Positions 54,737-63,592 are shown, numbered from the stretch's first letter. The stretch: DNA of 64,000 bases from Claveliimonas ammoniilytica (GCF_025567415.1 NZ_JAOQJV010000004.1:124001-188000); one strand, 5' to 3'. Numbers and translations: made by a program. The notes: generated by a model from the letters alone, not told the origin.

Positions 54737-55441
54737 CTATATGTACCGATCCATATCTGACATCTTTCGAAGTAACCGAAATGCCAACACAAACATTGCG
54801 ATTGTATATGTATAGAATGCAATCGTCGGAAGTTCCACCGTAAGAATCAGATCATAGCAGCCATGGATAAATGCCGACACTACAACAGCAAACTTTCGAT
54901 ACCGTCTGGAAAGATCTATTCGTCCTATGCGTTCATATTGCTTTGCAAATCCATAAAACGCACCCATAAACACGCCAAAGCATGCATGTCCCGGAACAGC
55001 TGTCACAGCACGGATTAACGCTGTCCCCCATCCATAACCGATGGAATAACTAATATTCTCCAACACTGCAAAGCCAAGAGAAATGTACACAGCATACAAC
55101 ATTCCATCATACAGGCAGTTAAACTCTATTGATTTCCAGGTTCTTAATTTTAACATTATGTATTTTGAACCCTCTTCTGCATATGCCACAATTATCATAC
55201 AGGTAATCAGATGATAGACCAGACTGTTTTCAGACAGAAAGCTCTGTAACACCCAATCCCCTGCCATCTCCACCAGCAATGCCGGAAACGCAGAGAATAT
55301 TCCACACATAATCAGTGTCACTAACATCTTGGGAGACTCTTTTTCAACTTTGTCCTTTTGATATACTTTTACCAAAAGAATGATTGCCGGTACAACTGCA
55401 AGAAGAATTAAATTGCGATAATAATAGTAGATTCCAAACAT
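54737..55441 (-). CDS. PrsW-family intramembrane metalloprotease
   Basis: 234 residues from MFGIYYYYRN; GAGGG lies 7 bases before this ATG. Seven to eight membrane segments with the family motifs AYAEEGSKYIML (EE), YDGMLYAVYISLGFAVLENI (E-N), VPGHACFGVFMGAFYG (H) and FIHGCYDLIL (H-D). PrsW-type proteins cleave membrane proteins such as anti-sigma factors (RsiW in Bacillus). No sigma or anti-sigma pair is adjacent. Confidence 0.9.
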   Translation of the reverse strand: MFGIYYYYRNLILLAVVPAIILLVKVYQKDKVEKESPKMLVTLIMCGIFSAFPALLVEMAGDWVLQSFLSENSLVYHLITCMIIVAYAEEGSKYIMLKLRTWKSIEFNCLYDGMLYAVYISLGFAVLENISYSIGYGWGTALIRAVTAVPGHACFGVFMGAFYGFAKQYERIGRIDLSRRYRKFAVVVSAFIHGCYDLILTVELPTIAFYTYTIAMFVLAFRLLRKMSDMDRYI

Positions 55442-55536
55442 AAACATGCCCTCTTCTCTCATAATCTTACTTTGAGTATAATAAACTAATAACACGCAAG
55501 TCAACCTGTTAATGCCAATCCTATATCACAAATTTT

Positions 55537-56328
55537 CTAGCAGTATTTCATTTTTGAAAAATCCACCTGAAATCCTTCATACAAAACAGATTCTACACAT
55601 TCATCAAACGTATAAATTGCCGGCAGGGCGTCCCGTTCCTCTGCGTACACTACAATCCTCATTTTCGCCGGATCAATGATCCAGTATTCGTTCACTCCTG
55701 CACTCTGATATTTGTGGCGCTTCAGTTCATACTCATGATTGGAATCTTCTGCTGATACAATCTCCATGATCAGTTCCGGCGCACCCATACAGTTCTTGCC
55801 ATCCCGAAGCATTTCCTTACGCTGTGCCACAAAAATGTCTGGCTGCAGAACCGTATAATCATCTCCTTCCAGGCATACGTTACACGGAGCTGCCAGTACT
55901 TTTCTGCCTCCTCCATGGCTATGCATATAATACATAAGCTCTGATGCAAGCATTACCAGAAGTTCCTGATGTCTCACAGACGGAGACCTGCGGTAATAAA
56001 GTTTTCCATCAATCAATTCTGCCTTCAATTCATCCGGAAGTGCGTCATAAGCACTTCTCGGAATTCTTCGTTCCGGCTTTCCAGACTGATAGACGCCTTG
56101 TTCTCTTGCCATGGACAATTCTATACCACCTCCCATGGTGTAATAGTCCATACCCAGTGCCTGAATCAGCGCATTCATCGTCTTGTCTCTTGGATATCTT
56201 GTCATACCGCTGAAAATCTTATTCAGTGTCCCCACCGGTATCCCGGCCTGATCTGCAAGCTTCTGGTTCGTCCATCCTAGTTCTCTCTTTCGGTTCTTCA
56301 TTTCTTCGATGCTAGATTTTATATACAT
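55537..56328 (-). CDS. XRE-type HTH fused to Uma2 (PD-(D/E)XK-like) domain
   Basis: 263 residues. Residues 1-60 are a helix-turn-helix (WTNQKLADQAGIPVGTLNKI). A linker leads to a Uma2/DUF820 nuclease-like domain (about 105-255) with YYRRSPSVRHQELLVML, VLQPDIFVAQRKE (acidic metal residue), GAPELIMEIVSAEDSNHEYE and EYWIIDPAKMRIVVY. Uma2 proteins are often lone and unstudied. The HTH suggests it binds DNA or regulates its own expression. It follows the pseudokinase gene by 18 bases. Confidence 0.83.
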   Translation of the reverse strand: MYIKSSIEEMKNRKRELGWTNQKLADQAGIPVGTLNKIFSGMTRYPRDKTMNALIQALGMDYYTMGGGIELSMAREQGVYQSGKPERRIPRSAYDALPDELKAELIDGKLYYRRSPSVRHQELLVMLASELMYYMHSHGGGRKVLAAPCNVCLEGDDYTVLQPDIFVAQRKEMLRDGKNCMGAPELIMEIVSAEDSNHEYELKRHKYQSAGVNEYWIIDPAKMRIVVYAEERDALPAIYTFDECVESVLYEGFQVDFSKMKYC

Positions 56329-56346
56329 ACTCCTGCCTCCTCGTAC

Positions 56347-57498
56347 TTAACTTTCTTCCCCGGATGTCTGTTTTTCCACAACATCCTCCTTCTGCAGCTG
56401 CTCTTTTGCGAATTCAATACACTCCGCATACCTTTCATCCTCTTCATCCGGAATTTCCTGACGCATACGCTCCAATAACATTTCCACCGACTCTTCTTCA
56501 TCCTCAGTCCGCTTCTCTGTATTATCGTCTTCTCCGTCTGCCCTGCTCATCATCCCGCATAATCTGACCATATCCTTCGCAAATGCATCCGGCTCTTTCA
56601 TCTCTTCCAGGTATCTGCTGCACACTTCATAATCTTTCATCTGACTGAAATACACAAATGCCAGATCATACAGCAATTCCTGCTCCCGCTTGCTACTTTC
56701 ATCCTGCAATTCTTTTCTTTCCGTCTCCCACTGTTCCTTTAACTCCTGAAACTGTTCCTGATACGCCTGCGCCTTCATGTCCTCTTTCCGTTCTGTATCA
56801 GCAAGTTTTGTATCCTGTCCGCCCTGTCGGCGGCTCTGTCCGGATATGCATGAAACAATCCTGTTTCCTGACAAGACCAGCAGTCCTATTACTGCCAACG
56901 CAATCATCACATACATTATCTTTTTACTTCCATTTCTTTTTTCTGACAAAGAAAACTGTCCTGAAAGATCTGATAATTTCTGATACCTCTTCTTGCCCTG
57001 CTTATCCAGACATCTGGTTATAATCTTCTGAATACGTACGCTTTCCAGAAATTTGAGTTCAGGTTCCAGCTCAACTGACGATAAAACATACTGTATCATC
57101 TTGCCAAAACCATAGATATCTTCCTTCTCTTCTGACTTCTGATAATACTGGTTCTCTGGCGACAGGAAATTCTCCCTCACATAGCGCCGCTGCATAAGAT
57201 GCATCATGTCTTCCTGCTCTTTGCTTGCAAGATCCAACAAATATACCTTCCTATCCTCCCCAACGATTACGCTATATGGATTCACATACTGATAGCAAGG
57301 ATTACCACGACATCTGTGAAAGTGATCCAGATCAGCAATAATCTGCCGAGCCCATTCATAAAACTGTTCTTTTGTAATGTGCGCATGATATTTCAGCCAT
57401 ACGATCAACGGTTTTCCCTTCACAATATCCGTACTCATATAACATTTGTCACCATGCATTACAAATTTCAGAATCTCATAGTTCCTTTTTTCTTCCAA
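56347..57498 (-). CDS. Membrane-anchored protein-kinase-like protein (probable pseudokinase)
   Basis: 383 residues from a TTG start with AAGGAG 8 bases upstream. Residues 1-190 resemble the C-lobe of Hanks-type kinases: the catalytic loop region reads YQYVNPYSVIV instead of HRDxxPxN, and LLDLAS stands in place of DFG. No glycine loop or VAIK lysine is seen, so activity is unlikely. A membrane segment (about 195-215) is followed by a coiled coil and helical repeats (about 235-330) and an acidic tail. It recalls EssB-like or scaffold pseudokinases, but no secretion genes are nearby. Confidence 0.7.
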   Translation of the reverse strand: MEEKRNYEILKFVMHGDKCYMSTDIVKGKPLIVWLKYHAHITKEQFYEWARQIIADLDHFHRCRGNPCYQYVNPYSVIVGEDRKVYLLDLASKEQEDMMHLMQRRYVRENFLSPENQYYQKSEEKEDIYGFGKMIQYVLSSVELEPELKFLESVRIQKIITRCLDKQGKKRYQKLSDLSGQFSLSEKRNGSKKIMYVMIALAVIGLLVLSGNRIVSCISGQSRRQGGQDTKLADTERKEDMKAQAYQEQFQELKEQWETERKELQDESSKREQELLYDLAFVYFSQMKDYEVCSRYLEEMKEPDAFAKDMVRLCGMMSRADGEDDNTEKRTEDEEESVEMLLERMRQEIPDEEDERYAECIEFAKEQLQKEDVVEKQTSGEES

Positions 57499-57593
57499 TT
57501 CCCCATCTCCTTTTTTAATTTTACATAAGTTTATTATTATGCTAACTCGTTTTGTTTGTTATGTCAATATCTATTTTCATTTATTTTATTTTG

Positions 57594-57651
57594 AGAAAAA
57601 ATAACAGCACTATACACATTATTATGTATATAGTGCTGTTTCTATTTTTTT
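57594..57651. terminator. Bidirectional intrinsic terminator
   Basis: AACAGCACTATA and TATAGTGCTGTT form a long stem, with T-rich runs on both strands (ATTTTTTC on minus, CTATTTTTTT on plus). It ends transcripts of the broken SIS gene. Confidence 0.8.
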
Positions 57652-57672
57652 ACCTTATTTTTATTCCCGAAT

Positions 57673-58124
57673 TTACCGTTTTTCCGCTAATCTTTTTCCT
57701 ACTGCTCCGCCTGGATGAATCAAAGCAAACTGTTCATTCTGATATCCCGTCTCTTCAATCACCGCTGCCTGAAGCGCGCCAAACACTGCTGTTACAGCCA
57801 CAAAGCTTGATGTCCCCTGACAATTATATTTATCCGTCTCTTCCGTTACACGAATCGGAAGTATAATATCTGACTCTTTGGCAAGTTCTGATTCCGGCCT
57901 CTCTGTAATACCAATTACGGTCACAGATTTCTTATGGCAAATGTCTAATATCGGAAATAATTCATCAGTCTTACCGCCTCTGGATGCCCATACTAATACA
58001 TCACCAGACTGCATAAATCCGGCCGCTCAAAAGCTTCCGGATCCATCCACTCGCCTGTCGCCAGAATCGTCTCCTGTTCTCTTTGAAACGCCTGTTTCAT
58101 AATATCTGTTAACTTCTGCTCCAT
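57673..58124 (-). pseudogene. SIS-domain sugar-phosphate isomerase, broken (KpsF/GutQ-like)
   Basis: The N-terminal piece (MEQKLTDIMKQAFQREQETI, from 58124 with a GGAGG site) runs to ERPDL and then out of frame. The C-terminal SIS half (MQSGDVLVWASRGGKTDELF ... NEQFALIHPGGAVGKRL) resumes in another frame at about 58014. A family protein would have about 50-60 more residues in between, including the first sugar-binding loop (TGVGKSG). So an out-of-frame internal deletion has removed the start of the SIS fold. Likely inactive. Confidence 0.75.
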
Positions 58125-58264
58125 ACTACCTTCCTCCTTCTTATTCTGCAATCGTTCAAAGCCACTTCCAAGCAAACTCTAAGCAATACTTGAGCATCCT
58201 ATCGTCTGCTCAAACGTGCAATCAATGCCATCTCGCCTATCGGCTCGATGAACATTGGCCGTCC

Positions 58265-58316
58265 TATAGAAATTCGTGCAAGCACGATTTCTGCACGACG
58301 GCTTATTGCACAAAAA
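58265..58316 (-). repeat. Short structured repeat, family 2, copy 2
   Basis: 52 bases matching 47694-47745, with GTGCAAGCAC hairpin and the same TATAGAAATT end. It starts in the T run of the tRNA-Arg terminator (minus strand). Between it and the broken SIS gene (58125-58264) nothing else was recognised. Confidence 0.75.
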
Positions 58317-58340
58317 AACCTGTAGGCAAACACCTACAGG
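58312..58340 (-). terminator. Terminator of tRNA-Arg
   Basis: CCTGTAGG and CCTACAGG with loop TGTTTG, followed by TTTTTTT. Confidence 0.88.
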
Positions 58341-58348
58341 CTCAAGTA

Positions 58349-58422
58349 CGTGGGCGAGAAGATTCGAACTCCCGACCTTTTGGTCCGTAGCCAAACGCTC
58401 TATCCAGCTGAGCTACGCCCAC
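58349..58422 (-). tRNA. tRNA-Arg (anticodon ACG)
   Basis: Full cloverleaf on the minus strand: acceptor GTGGGCG/CGCCCAC with G as discriminator, D-arm GCTC..GAGC, anticodon stem TTTGG/CCAAA with loop CTACGGA (anticodon ACG, reads CGN after inosine change), and T-loop TTCGAAT. CCA is not encoded. A terminator follows 8 bases later. Confidence 0.95.
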
Positions 58423-58530
58423 ACATTGTTGTGAGTAATTATCTCGCTCACAACAAAATTTATTTTATAGCAAAGCATCTGTTTTGTCAACACTTTTTTC
58501 AAACTTTTTTCTACATAGCTCCTATGGGTT

Positions 58531-60252
58531 CTATATTCTGAATCCACGGTATCGATTCACACAGGCATAGATTTCCTGTCTGCGCACTTCTGCCAGATTT
58601 CCCGGCACATTTCTGCCACACACTGCTCCAGGTCCCTTCTCATTGATCCTGTCACATATGGTTTCCAACAATTCGTGAATCTCTGTGTTCGGGTTCTTTT
58701 CCAGTTGTTCCAATACGTATTTCATCACATAACTCAAAGTTGTAGTCTGCTCTACATCTGAGATCTGCTCTACATACTTTAATTCTACTGCACTTTTACC
58801 GATGGAAAAACTGTCTTTTCCAAACTGTTTCACCTTAATCTGATCATGTTTCTTTTCCACCTTATACGCTGTAAGAACTCTGTCATTCTGTTTCCAGAGA
58901 TTATTGCCCAGCATACTCAACGCCAGTTCATGAACACCGCCCTCCTTTTCCGGTGTTCTCTCACAGATGGCTCTGACTTTTTCTGTAATATCCAATGTAC
59001 GATATGTATCCATCTGTATGACCTTATCTGCGATATGAAAATACGCCCCGGAACTTCCGGCAACCAAAATAACTGATACGCCCTGATTTTTATAAAGATT
59101 CCTTGCCTGATCGATAAATGGCGTGATTGGCTCTTTATCCTTAGCGATCACTGACTGCATCAATTCATCTCTCACCATAAAGTTAGTTGCAGAAGTATCT
59201 TCATCAATCAATAATGCTTTTGCGCCTGCATTTACTGCCTCCACTACATTCGCAGCCTGCGAAGTTGATCCACTGGCATCTTCTGTCGAGAAATCCACCG
59301 TATCTTTTCCATTTGGAAGATTATTAATAAATGGAGATATATTAACATGAGACACAGCCCGTCCATCTTCCGCACGTATCTTCATCGCCGTGTGATCAGT
59401 AATCACATATTCTCTTCCGTCTCCCTTAATGTGATTATATACTCCAAGTTCCAGTGCTTTCAAAAGAGTAGATTTACCATGATAGCCACCGCCAACGATC
59501 AAGGTGATCCCTTCGGGAATTCCCATGCCTTTGATTTTACCTTTATGCGGAAGTGTAAGTTCTACTTCCATTGATTCCGGCGATTCAAATGGCACTGCTC
59601 CTCGCATTGGTCGATCTGACACACCACTTTCTCGTGGGAGCATCGCACCATTTGCCACAAACGCCACAAGCCCGCGCTCTGGAAGCTGTTCCCTGATTGC
59701 CTGCTGATCATCTGCCAATTCCACGATTTCCTGAATCTTCTTCGCATCCATATTACTATAGTATAATGCCCGTTTCACACATTCCGGGACAAAACGAAAA
59801 AGTATCTTCTCCAGTTCCGGCGCATTGATCGTACGTCCATTTGCCGGAAAGCCCACTTCAAATCTCACCAGAATCCGCCTGTCATCCATTGTCAAAGCGG
59901 TTCGTTCCAGCACCTGCTGACCGCATTTTGATATACTCATCAGACCACTTTTGCCGGAACCTTTTGCCTGAAACATATATCCGCTCATTACCTTTCCAAA
60001 TTCACGAATCAGATGATCTTGTAACGCTATTCTCCTATGTGGTTCACTAAAAAGTGCCTTTGGAAACTCTGCCATTTTCTGCATAACTTCAACACTCACT
60101 TTAGATGGAGCTGCAAATGGATCTCCCTGCACATGGTCAATATGCAGAATGTATCCCGGAAACTGATAACTTCCTCTCAGATCTTTATACGCAGGATAGC
60201 TTCTGCGATTAATCCTGTTCAACTGCTCTCTTAATTGTGCCTCTGTATTCAT
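58531..60252 (-). CDS. ABC-type ATPase of the PF09818 (MRB1590-like) family
   Basis: 573 residues. An N-terminal domain (about 1-230; SYPAYKDLRGSYQFPGYILH) precedes a P-loop ATPase with Walker A IVGGGYHGKSTLLKAL (about 255-270), a Q-loop-like region, signature-like SGSTSQAANVVEA (about 327-339) and Walker B KALLIDEDTSATNFMV. It has no membrane segments and no partner permease. Homologues include a trypanosome RNA-editing ATPase that binds RNA; the bacterial role is unknown. It has its own ribosome site and lies downstream of pflA's terminator. Confidence 0.85.
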   Translation of the reverse strand: MNTEAQLREQLNRINRRSYPAYKDLRGSYQFPGYILHIDHVQGDPFAAPSKVSVEVMQKMAEFPKALFSEPHRRIALQDHLIREFGKVMSGYMFQAKGSGKSGLMSISKCGQQVLERTALTMDDRRILVRFEVGFPANGRTINAPELEKILFRFVPECVKRALYYSNMDAKKIQEIVELADDQQAIREQLPERGLVAFVANGAMLPRESGVSDRPMRGAVPFESPESMEVELTLPHKGKIKGMGIPEGITLIVGGGYHGKSTLLKALELGVYNHIKGDGREYVITDHTAMKIRAEDGRAVSHVNISPFINNLPNGKDTVDFSTEDASGSTSQAANVVEAVNAGAKALLIDEDTSATNFMVRDELMQSVIAKDKEPITPFIDQARNLYKNQGVSVILVAGSSGAYFHIADKVIQMDTYRTLDITEKVRAICERTPEKEGGVHELALSMLGNNLWKQNDRVLTAYKVEKKHDQIKVKQFGKDSFSIGKSAVELKYVEQISDVEQTTTLSYVMKYVLEQLEKNPNTEIHELLETICDRINEKGPGAVCGRNVPGNLAEVRRQEIYACVNRYRGFRI

Positions 60253-60331
60253 ACTTATTCCATCCTTTTTCTTTTCTTATTATGATGCCTGTGGATTGCC
60301 TCGTATTTTTCCTGACATCTTATTATAACAT

Positions 60332-60364
60332 AAAGAGAAAGGAGAAATTCCTACAAATTTCTCC
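60332..60364 (-). terminator. Terminator at the end of pflA
   Basis: GGAGAAATT and AATTTCTCC, overlapping the pflA stop codon, followed by TTTCTCTTTA. Confidence 0.75.
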
Positions 60365-61091
60365 TCACTTCCTGTATTGCTCTCAATATGGTCATACGCG
60401 CTTTCTTTGCCTGCTCCGGTTTCATCTCTGGCACACCTTCCAGAGGGTATTCTTTGCCCATATTTTTATACTTATTAATTCCCATCGTATGGTATGGCAG
60501 GATCTCTAATCCCACCAGATTACGCAGACCTCCGATCAGATGTCCGGTATCTGTCAGTTCCTTTTCACCGTCAGTAATCCCCGGCACTACCACATGTCGA
60601 ATTACCACCGGTATCTCTGACCTTTCAAGAGCTTTCATGAACTGAAGTACCGCTTCCTGCTTTCTTCCGGTAAGTTCCACATGTCCTGCCGGATCGCTGT
60701 GTTTAATATCCAACAGCACCAGATCTGTCACATGGAATAACCGCTCGAATTCGCCCTGCTTTTCCTTACTGTACATAATGCCAGATGTATCCAGACAGGT
60801 ATGGATTCCACGCTTCTTCGCTTCTGTAAAAAGCTCCGTCAGAAATCCAATCTGCAGCAGCGGTTCTCCGCCTGTAGCTGTAATCCCACCCTTGCGGTAG
60901 AATTCTTTATTTCTTTCATAGCGCTCCAAGAGTTCTTCTACGGTCACTTCCGTGCCCGCATTGATCTCCCACGTATCCGGATTGTGGCAGTACTTACAAC
61001 GCATAGGACATCCCTGAAAGAATATTACAAAACGAACTCCGGGACCATCTACGGTCCCGAAGCTCTCTGTGGAATGAATATATCCTGTCAA
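60351..61091 (-). CDS. pflA: Pyruvate formate-lyase activating enzyme (radical SAM)
   Basis: 246 residues from a TTG start; GGGGAG lies 6 bases before it. The radical SAM cluster motif is CPMRCKYCHN (about 29-38) after FGTVDGPGVRFVIFFQG; ATGGEPLLQ is the SAM-binding GGE segment. It installs the glycyl radical on PFL, here presumably on the separate 80-residue glycyl-radical protein encoded just upstream. Confidence 0.96.
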   Translation of the reverse strand: MTGYIHSTESFGTVDGPGVRFVIFFQGCPMRCKYCHNPDTWEINAGTEVTVEELLERYERNKEFYRKGGITATGGEPLLQIGFLTELFTEAKKRGIHTCLDTSGIMYSKEKQGEFERLFHVTDLVLLDIKHSDPAGHVELTGRKQEAVLQFMKALERSEIPVVIRHVVVPGITDGEKELTDTGHLIGGLRNLVGLEILPYHTMGINKYKNMGKEYPLEGVPEMKPEQAKKARMTILRAIQEVRRNL

Positions 61092-61112
61092 TTGATTCTC
61101 CCCGCCAGAACC

Positions 61113-61355
61113 TTACATGCTCTCATGGAAAGTTCTTGCGATGATCTCATCCTGCTGCTCTTTCGTCAGTTTATTAAAGTTTACTGCATAACCGGATACT
61201 CTGACGGTAAGCTGCGGATATTTTTCCGGATGTGCCTGTGCATCCAGGAGTTTCTCTCTCGTAAATACATTAACATTGAGATGGTGTCCACCTTTTTCTG
61301 CATAGCCATCCAGAAGGTTTACCAAATTATCAATCTGTGATTCGCTGATATTCAT
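61113..61355 (-). CDS. Stand-alone glycyl-radical domain of split PFL
   Basis: 80 residues matching the C-terminal end of PFL: NLVNLLDGYAEKGGHHLNV, TREKLLDAQAHPEKYPQLT and the radical site VRVSGYAVNF (Gly at about residue 56). Its ATG lies one base after the pflB stop, and its ribosome site (GAGGAGG) is formed by pflB's last codons. Chain length and position show it replaces the missing C-terminus of the 701-residue PFL. It resembles YfiD/GrcA spare-part proteins, but here the main enzyme has no glycyl domain of its own. Confidence 0.9.
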   Translation of the reverse strand: MNISESQIDNLVNLLDGYAEKGGHHLNVNVFTREKLLDAQAHPEKYPQLTVRVSGYAVNFNKLTKEQQDEIIARTFHESM

Positions 61356-61356
61356 A

Positions 61357-63462
61357 TTACATTTCCTCCTCTCTGTCATCTGTAAGGTTCGGTTCCTCAC
61401 AAGCGCAGTCTGGCTCCATAGAGAAACTCAAGTCATCCAGGCTGATATCGCTCATATATACTGCATCTTCTTTACCAAGCGCTCCAGGAATGATAGAAAA
61501 TGTATTAGAAATACCATCCTGTGCATCTTTAAATGGAAGCTTAGATACAGAGCTCAGAGATGCTACTGCACCGTGGCTGTCTCTCTTGTGCATCGGGTTA
61601 GCTCCCGGAGCAAATGCCTCACCTGCTTTTCTTCCGTCTGGTGTGGATCCTGTATTTTTACCATATACAACATTGGATGTAATCGTAAGGATTGATGTTG
61701 TAGGAATACTTCCACGGTAAGTATGATTACTCTTAATATAATGCATGAACTCTTTTACTACAGTGTAAGCGATGTCATCTACACGGTCATCATCGTTACC
61801 ATATTTCGGGAAATCTCCCTCTACTTTATAGTCAACAACGATTCCATTTTCATCGCGGATCGTCTTAACCTTTGCATATTTGATCGCTGACAGCGAATCG
61901 GCAACAACTGAAAGACCTGCGATACCGGTTGCAAACCAGCGTTTTACCTGCTTATCATGAAGTGCCATCTGAATACGCTCATAGCAGTATTTGTCATGCA
62001 TATAGTGAATGATATTCAGTGCATTAACATATACCTGTGCCAGCCATTTCATCATATCCTGGAAACGATCCATAACCTCATCGTAATCCAGATACTCTGA
62101 AGTAATCGGGCGGTATTTTGGTCCAACCTGTTTCTTAGACACCTCATCCACACCACCGTTGATAGCGTAGAGCAGGCACTTAGCCAGGTTCGCACGAGCG
62201 CCAAAGAACTGCATTTCTTTACCGACACGCATAGAAGATACACAACAAGCAATTGCATAATCGTCTCCGTGTGTTACTCGCATCAGATCATCATTCTCAT
62301 ACTGGATAGATGATGATGCAATGGATGTCTTAGCACAGAATCTCTTGAAGTTCTTCGGCAGTCTTGTTGACCACAGTACGGTCATATTCGGCTCCGGTGC
62401 TGTTCCAAGATTCTCCAGTGTATGCAGGTAACGGAATGACATCTTAGTTACCATTGTACGACCATCGATACCCATACCACCGATAGACTCTGTTACCCAT
62501 GTCGGATCACCTGAGAACAGTGCATTATACTCCGGTGTTCTGGCAAATTTAACCAGGCGAAGCTTCATAATGAAGTGATCAACAAATTCCTGAATCTCTT
62601 CCTCTGTGAATGTGCCATTCTTCAGGTCTCTTTCTGCATAAATATCAATAAATGTAGAAGTTCTTCCCAGTGACATTGCTGCACCATTCTGCTCCTTAAC
62701 AGCAGCAAGGTAACCGAAATACAGCCACTGGATTGCTTCTTTTACATTAGAAGCCGGCTTTGAAATGTCGTATCCATAAATATTACCCAACTCTTTCAGC
62801 TCTTTCAGTGCTTTGATCTGCTCTGAAAGCTCTTCTCTCTGTCTGGTAACATCAGAATACATGATCACTCTGGTACCGTCTTTCTGTCTCTGCTTATCCT
62901 CGATCAGGCGATCCACTCCGTACAGAGCTACTCGTCTGTAATCGCCAATGATTCGTCCACGTCCGTAAGCATCCGGAAGGCCGGTAATAATGTGGCTGGA
63001 ACGGCATGCACGCATCTCCGGTGTATATGCGTCAAACACTCCATCGTTATGAGTCTTTCTGTGTTTCTGGAAAAAATCAACGATCTGTGGATCCACATGA
63101 TAACCATTATCTTCGCAGGCCTTAACTGCCATACGGATACCACCATACGGCTGAAGTGAACGTTTAAACGGCTTATCTGTCTGAAAACCTACGATCTTCT
63201 CTTTATCCTTATTCAGATATCCAGGTCCATGAGATGTAATACCTGAGATAATCTTAGTGTCCATGTCAAGAACTCCGCCCTTAGCACGCTCTTCAGCCGA
63301 CAGTTCCATTACCTGATCCCACAGATCCTTTGTAGCCTGTGTCGGACCAGCCAGGAAAGAATCATCACCTTCATATGGTGTATAATTCTTTTGAATAAAA
63401 TCACGGACATTAATTTCTTTCTGCCAAACTCCTCCAACAAATGAATTCCATTCCTGTTCCAT
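61357..63462 (-). CDS. pflB: Pyruvate formate-lyase, large part lacking the glycyl-radical domain
   Basis: 701 residues, about 50-60 short of usual PFL. The thiyl site is IACCVSSM (about 413-420), with family segments GGIRMAVKACEDNGYHV, FGARANLAKCLLYAINGG and TPDGRKAGEAFAPGANPMH. After NTFSIIPGALGKEDA the usual DDR..NLV..GHHLNVNV end is absent; instead there is an acidic tail with CAC and ends EEEM. The missing end is encoded by the next gene. It splits pyruvate with CoA into acetyl-CoA and formate. AGGAGG precedes ATG and a promoter lies at 63542-63513. Confidence 0.93.
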   Translation of the reverse strand: MEQEWNSFVGGVWQKEINVRDFIQKNYTPYEGDDSFLAGPTQATKDLWDQVMELSAEERAKGGVLDMDTKIISGITSHGPGYLNKDKEKIVGFQTDKPFKRSLQPYGGIRMAVKACEDNGYHVDPQIVDFFQKHRKTHNDGVFDAYTPEMRACRSSHIITGLPDAYGRGRIIGDYRRVALYGVDRLIEDKQRQKDGTRVIMYSDVTRQREELSEQIKALKELKELGNIYGYDISKPASNVKEAIQWLYFGYLAAVKEQNGAAMSLGRTSTFIDIYAERDLKNGTFTEEEIQEFVDHFIMKLRLVKFARTPEYNALFSGDPTWVTESIGGMGIDGRTMVTKMSFRYLHTLENLGTAPEPNMTVLWSTRLPKNFKRFCAKTSIASSSIQYENDDLMRVTHGDDYAIACCVSSMRVGKEMQFFGARANLAKCLLYAINGGVDEVSKKQVGPKYRPITSEYLDYDEVMDRFQDMMKWLAQVYVNALNIIHYMHDKYCYERIQMALHDKQVKRWFATGIAGLSVVADSLSAIKYAKVKTIRDENGIVVDYKVEGDFPKYGNDDDRVDDIAYTVVKEFMHYIKSNHTYRGSIPTTSILTITSNVVYGKNTGSTPDGRKAGEAFAPGANPMHKRDSHGAVASLSSVSKLPFKDAQDGISNTFSIIPGALGKEDAVYMSDISLDDLSFSMEPDCACEEPNLTDDREEEM

Positions 63463-63512
63463 AACTTCCTCCTAAAAGTATATTTCCCGCAGTCCCCTGT
63501 TCTGCTTCAATC

Positions 63513-63542
63513 ATTCTAACGTCAAATCAACTCTCTTGTCAA
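63513..63542 (-). promoter_or_regulatory. Sigma-A promoter of the pfl operon
   Basis: TTGACA (63542-63537), 18-base spacer, TAGAAT (63518-63513), about 50 bases before the pflB start. Just upstream (63548-63590) an AAAAATGTAT/ATACATTTTT inverted repeat may terminate the flavodoxin transcript. Confidence 0.75.
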
Positions 63543-63592
63543 TCTCCAACGCATTTAAAAATGTATATTTTTGAATACATTTTTCACTTCAA

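Noticed and set aside
56347..57498. Type VII secretion EssB/YukC
   Set aside because: Architecture (pseudokinase, membrane segment, coiled coil) is similar, but no EssC, WXG100 or EsaB genes are nearby and the kinase part is closer to Hanks-type kinases.
58240..58430. tRNA-Arg as an integration site of a mobile element
   Set aside because: The repeat beside it also occurs in the thiamine leader, no integrase is near and no second tRNA 3' end copy is visible.
61113..61400. Longer start for the glycyl-radical protein (95 residues)
   Set aside because: The extra 15 residues come from pflB's end in another frame; the ATG at 61355 has a good GAGGAGG site.
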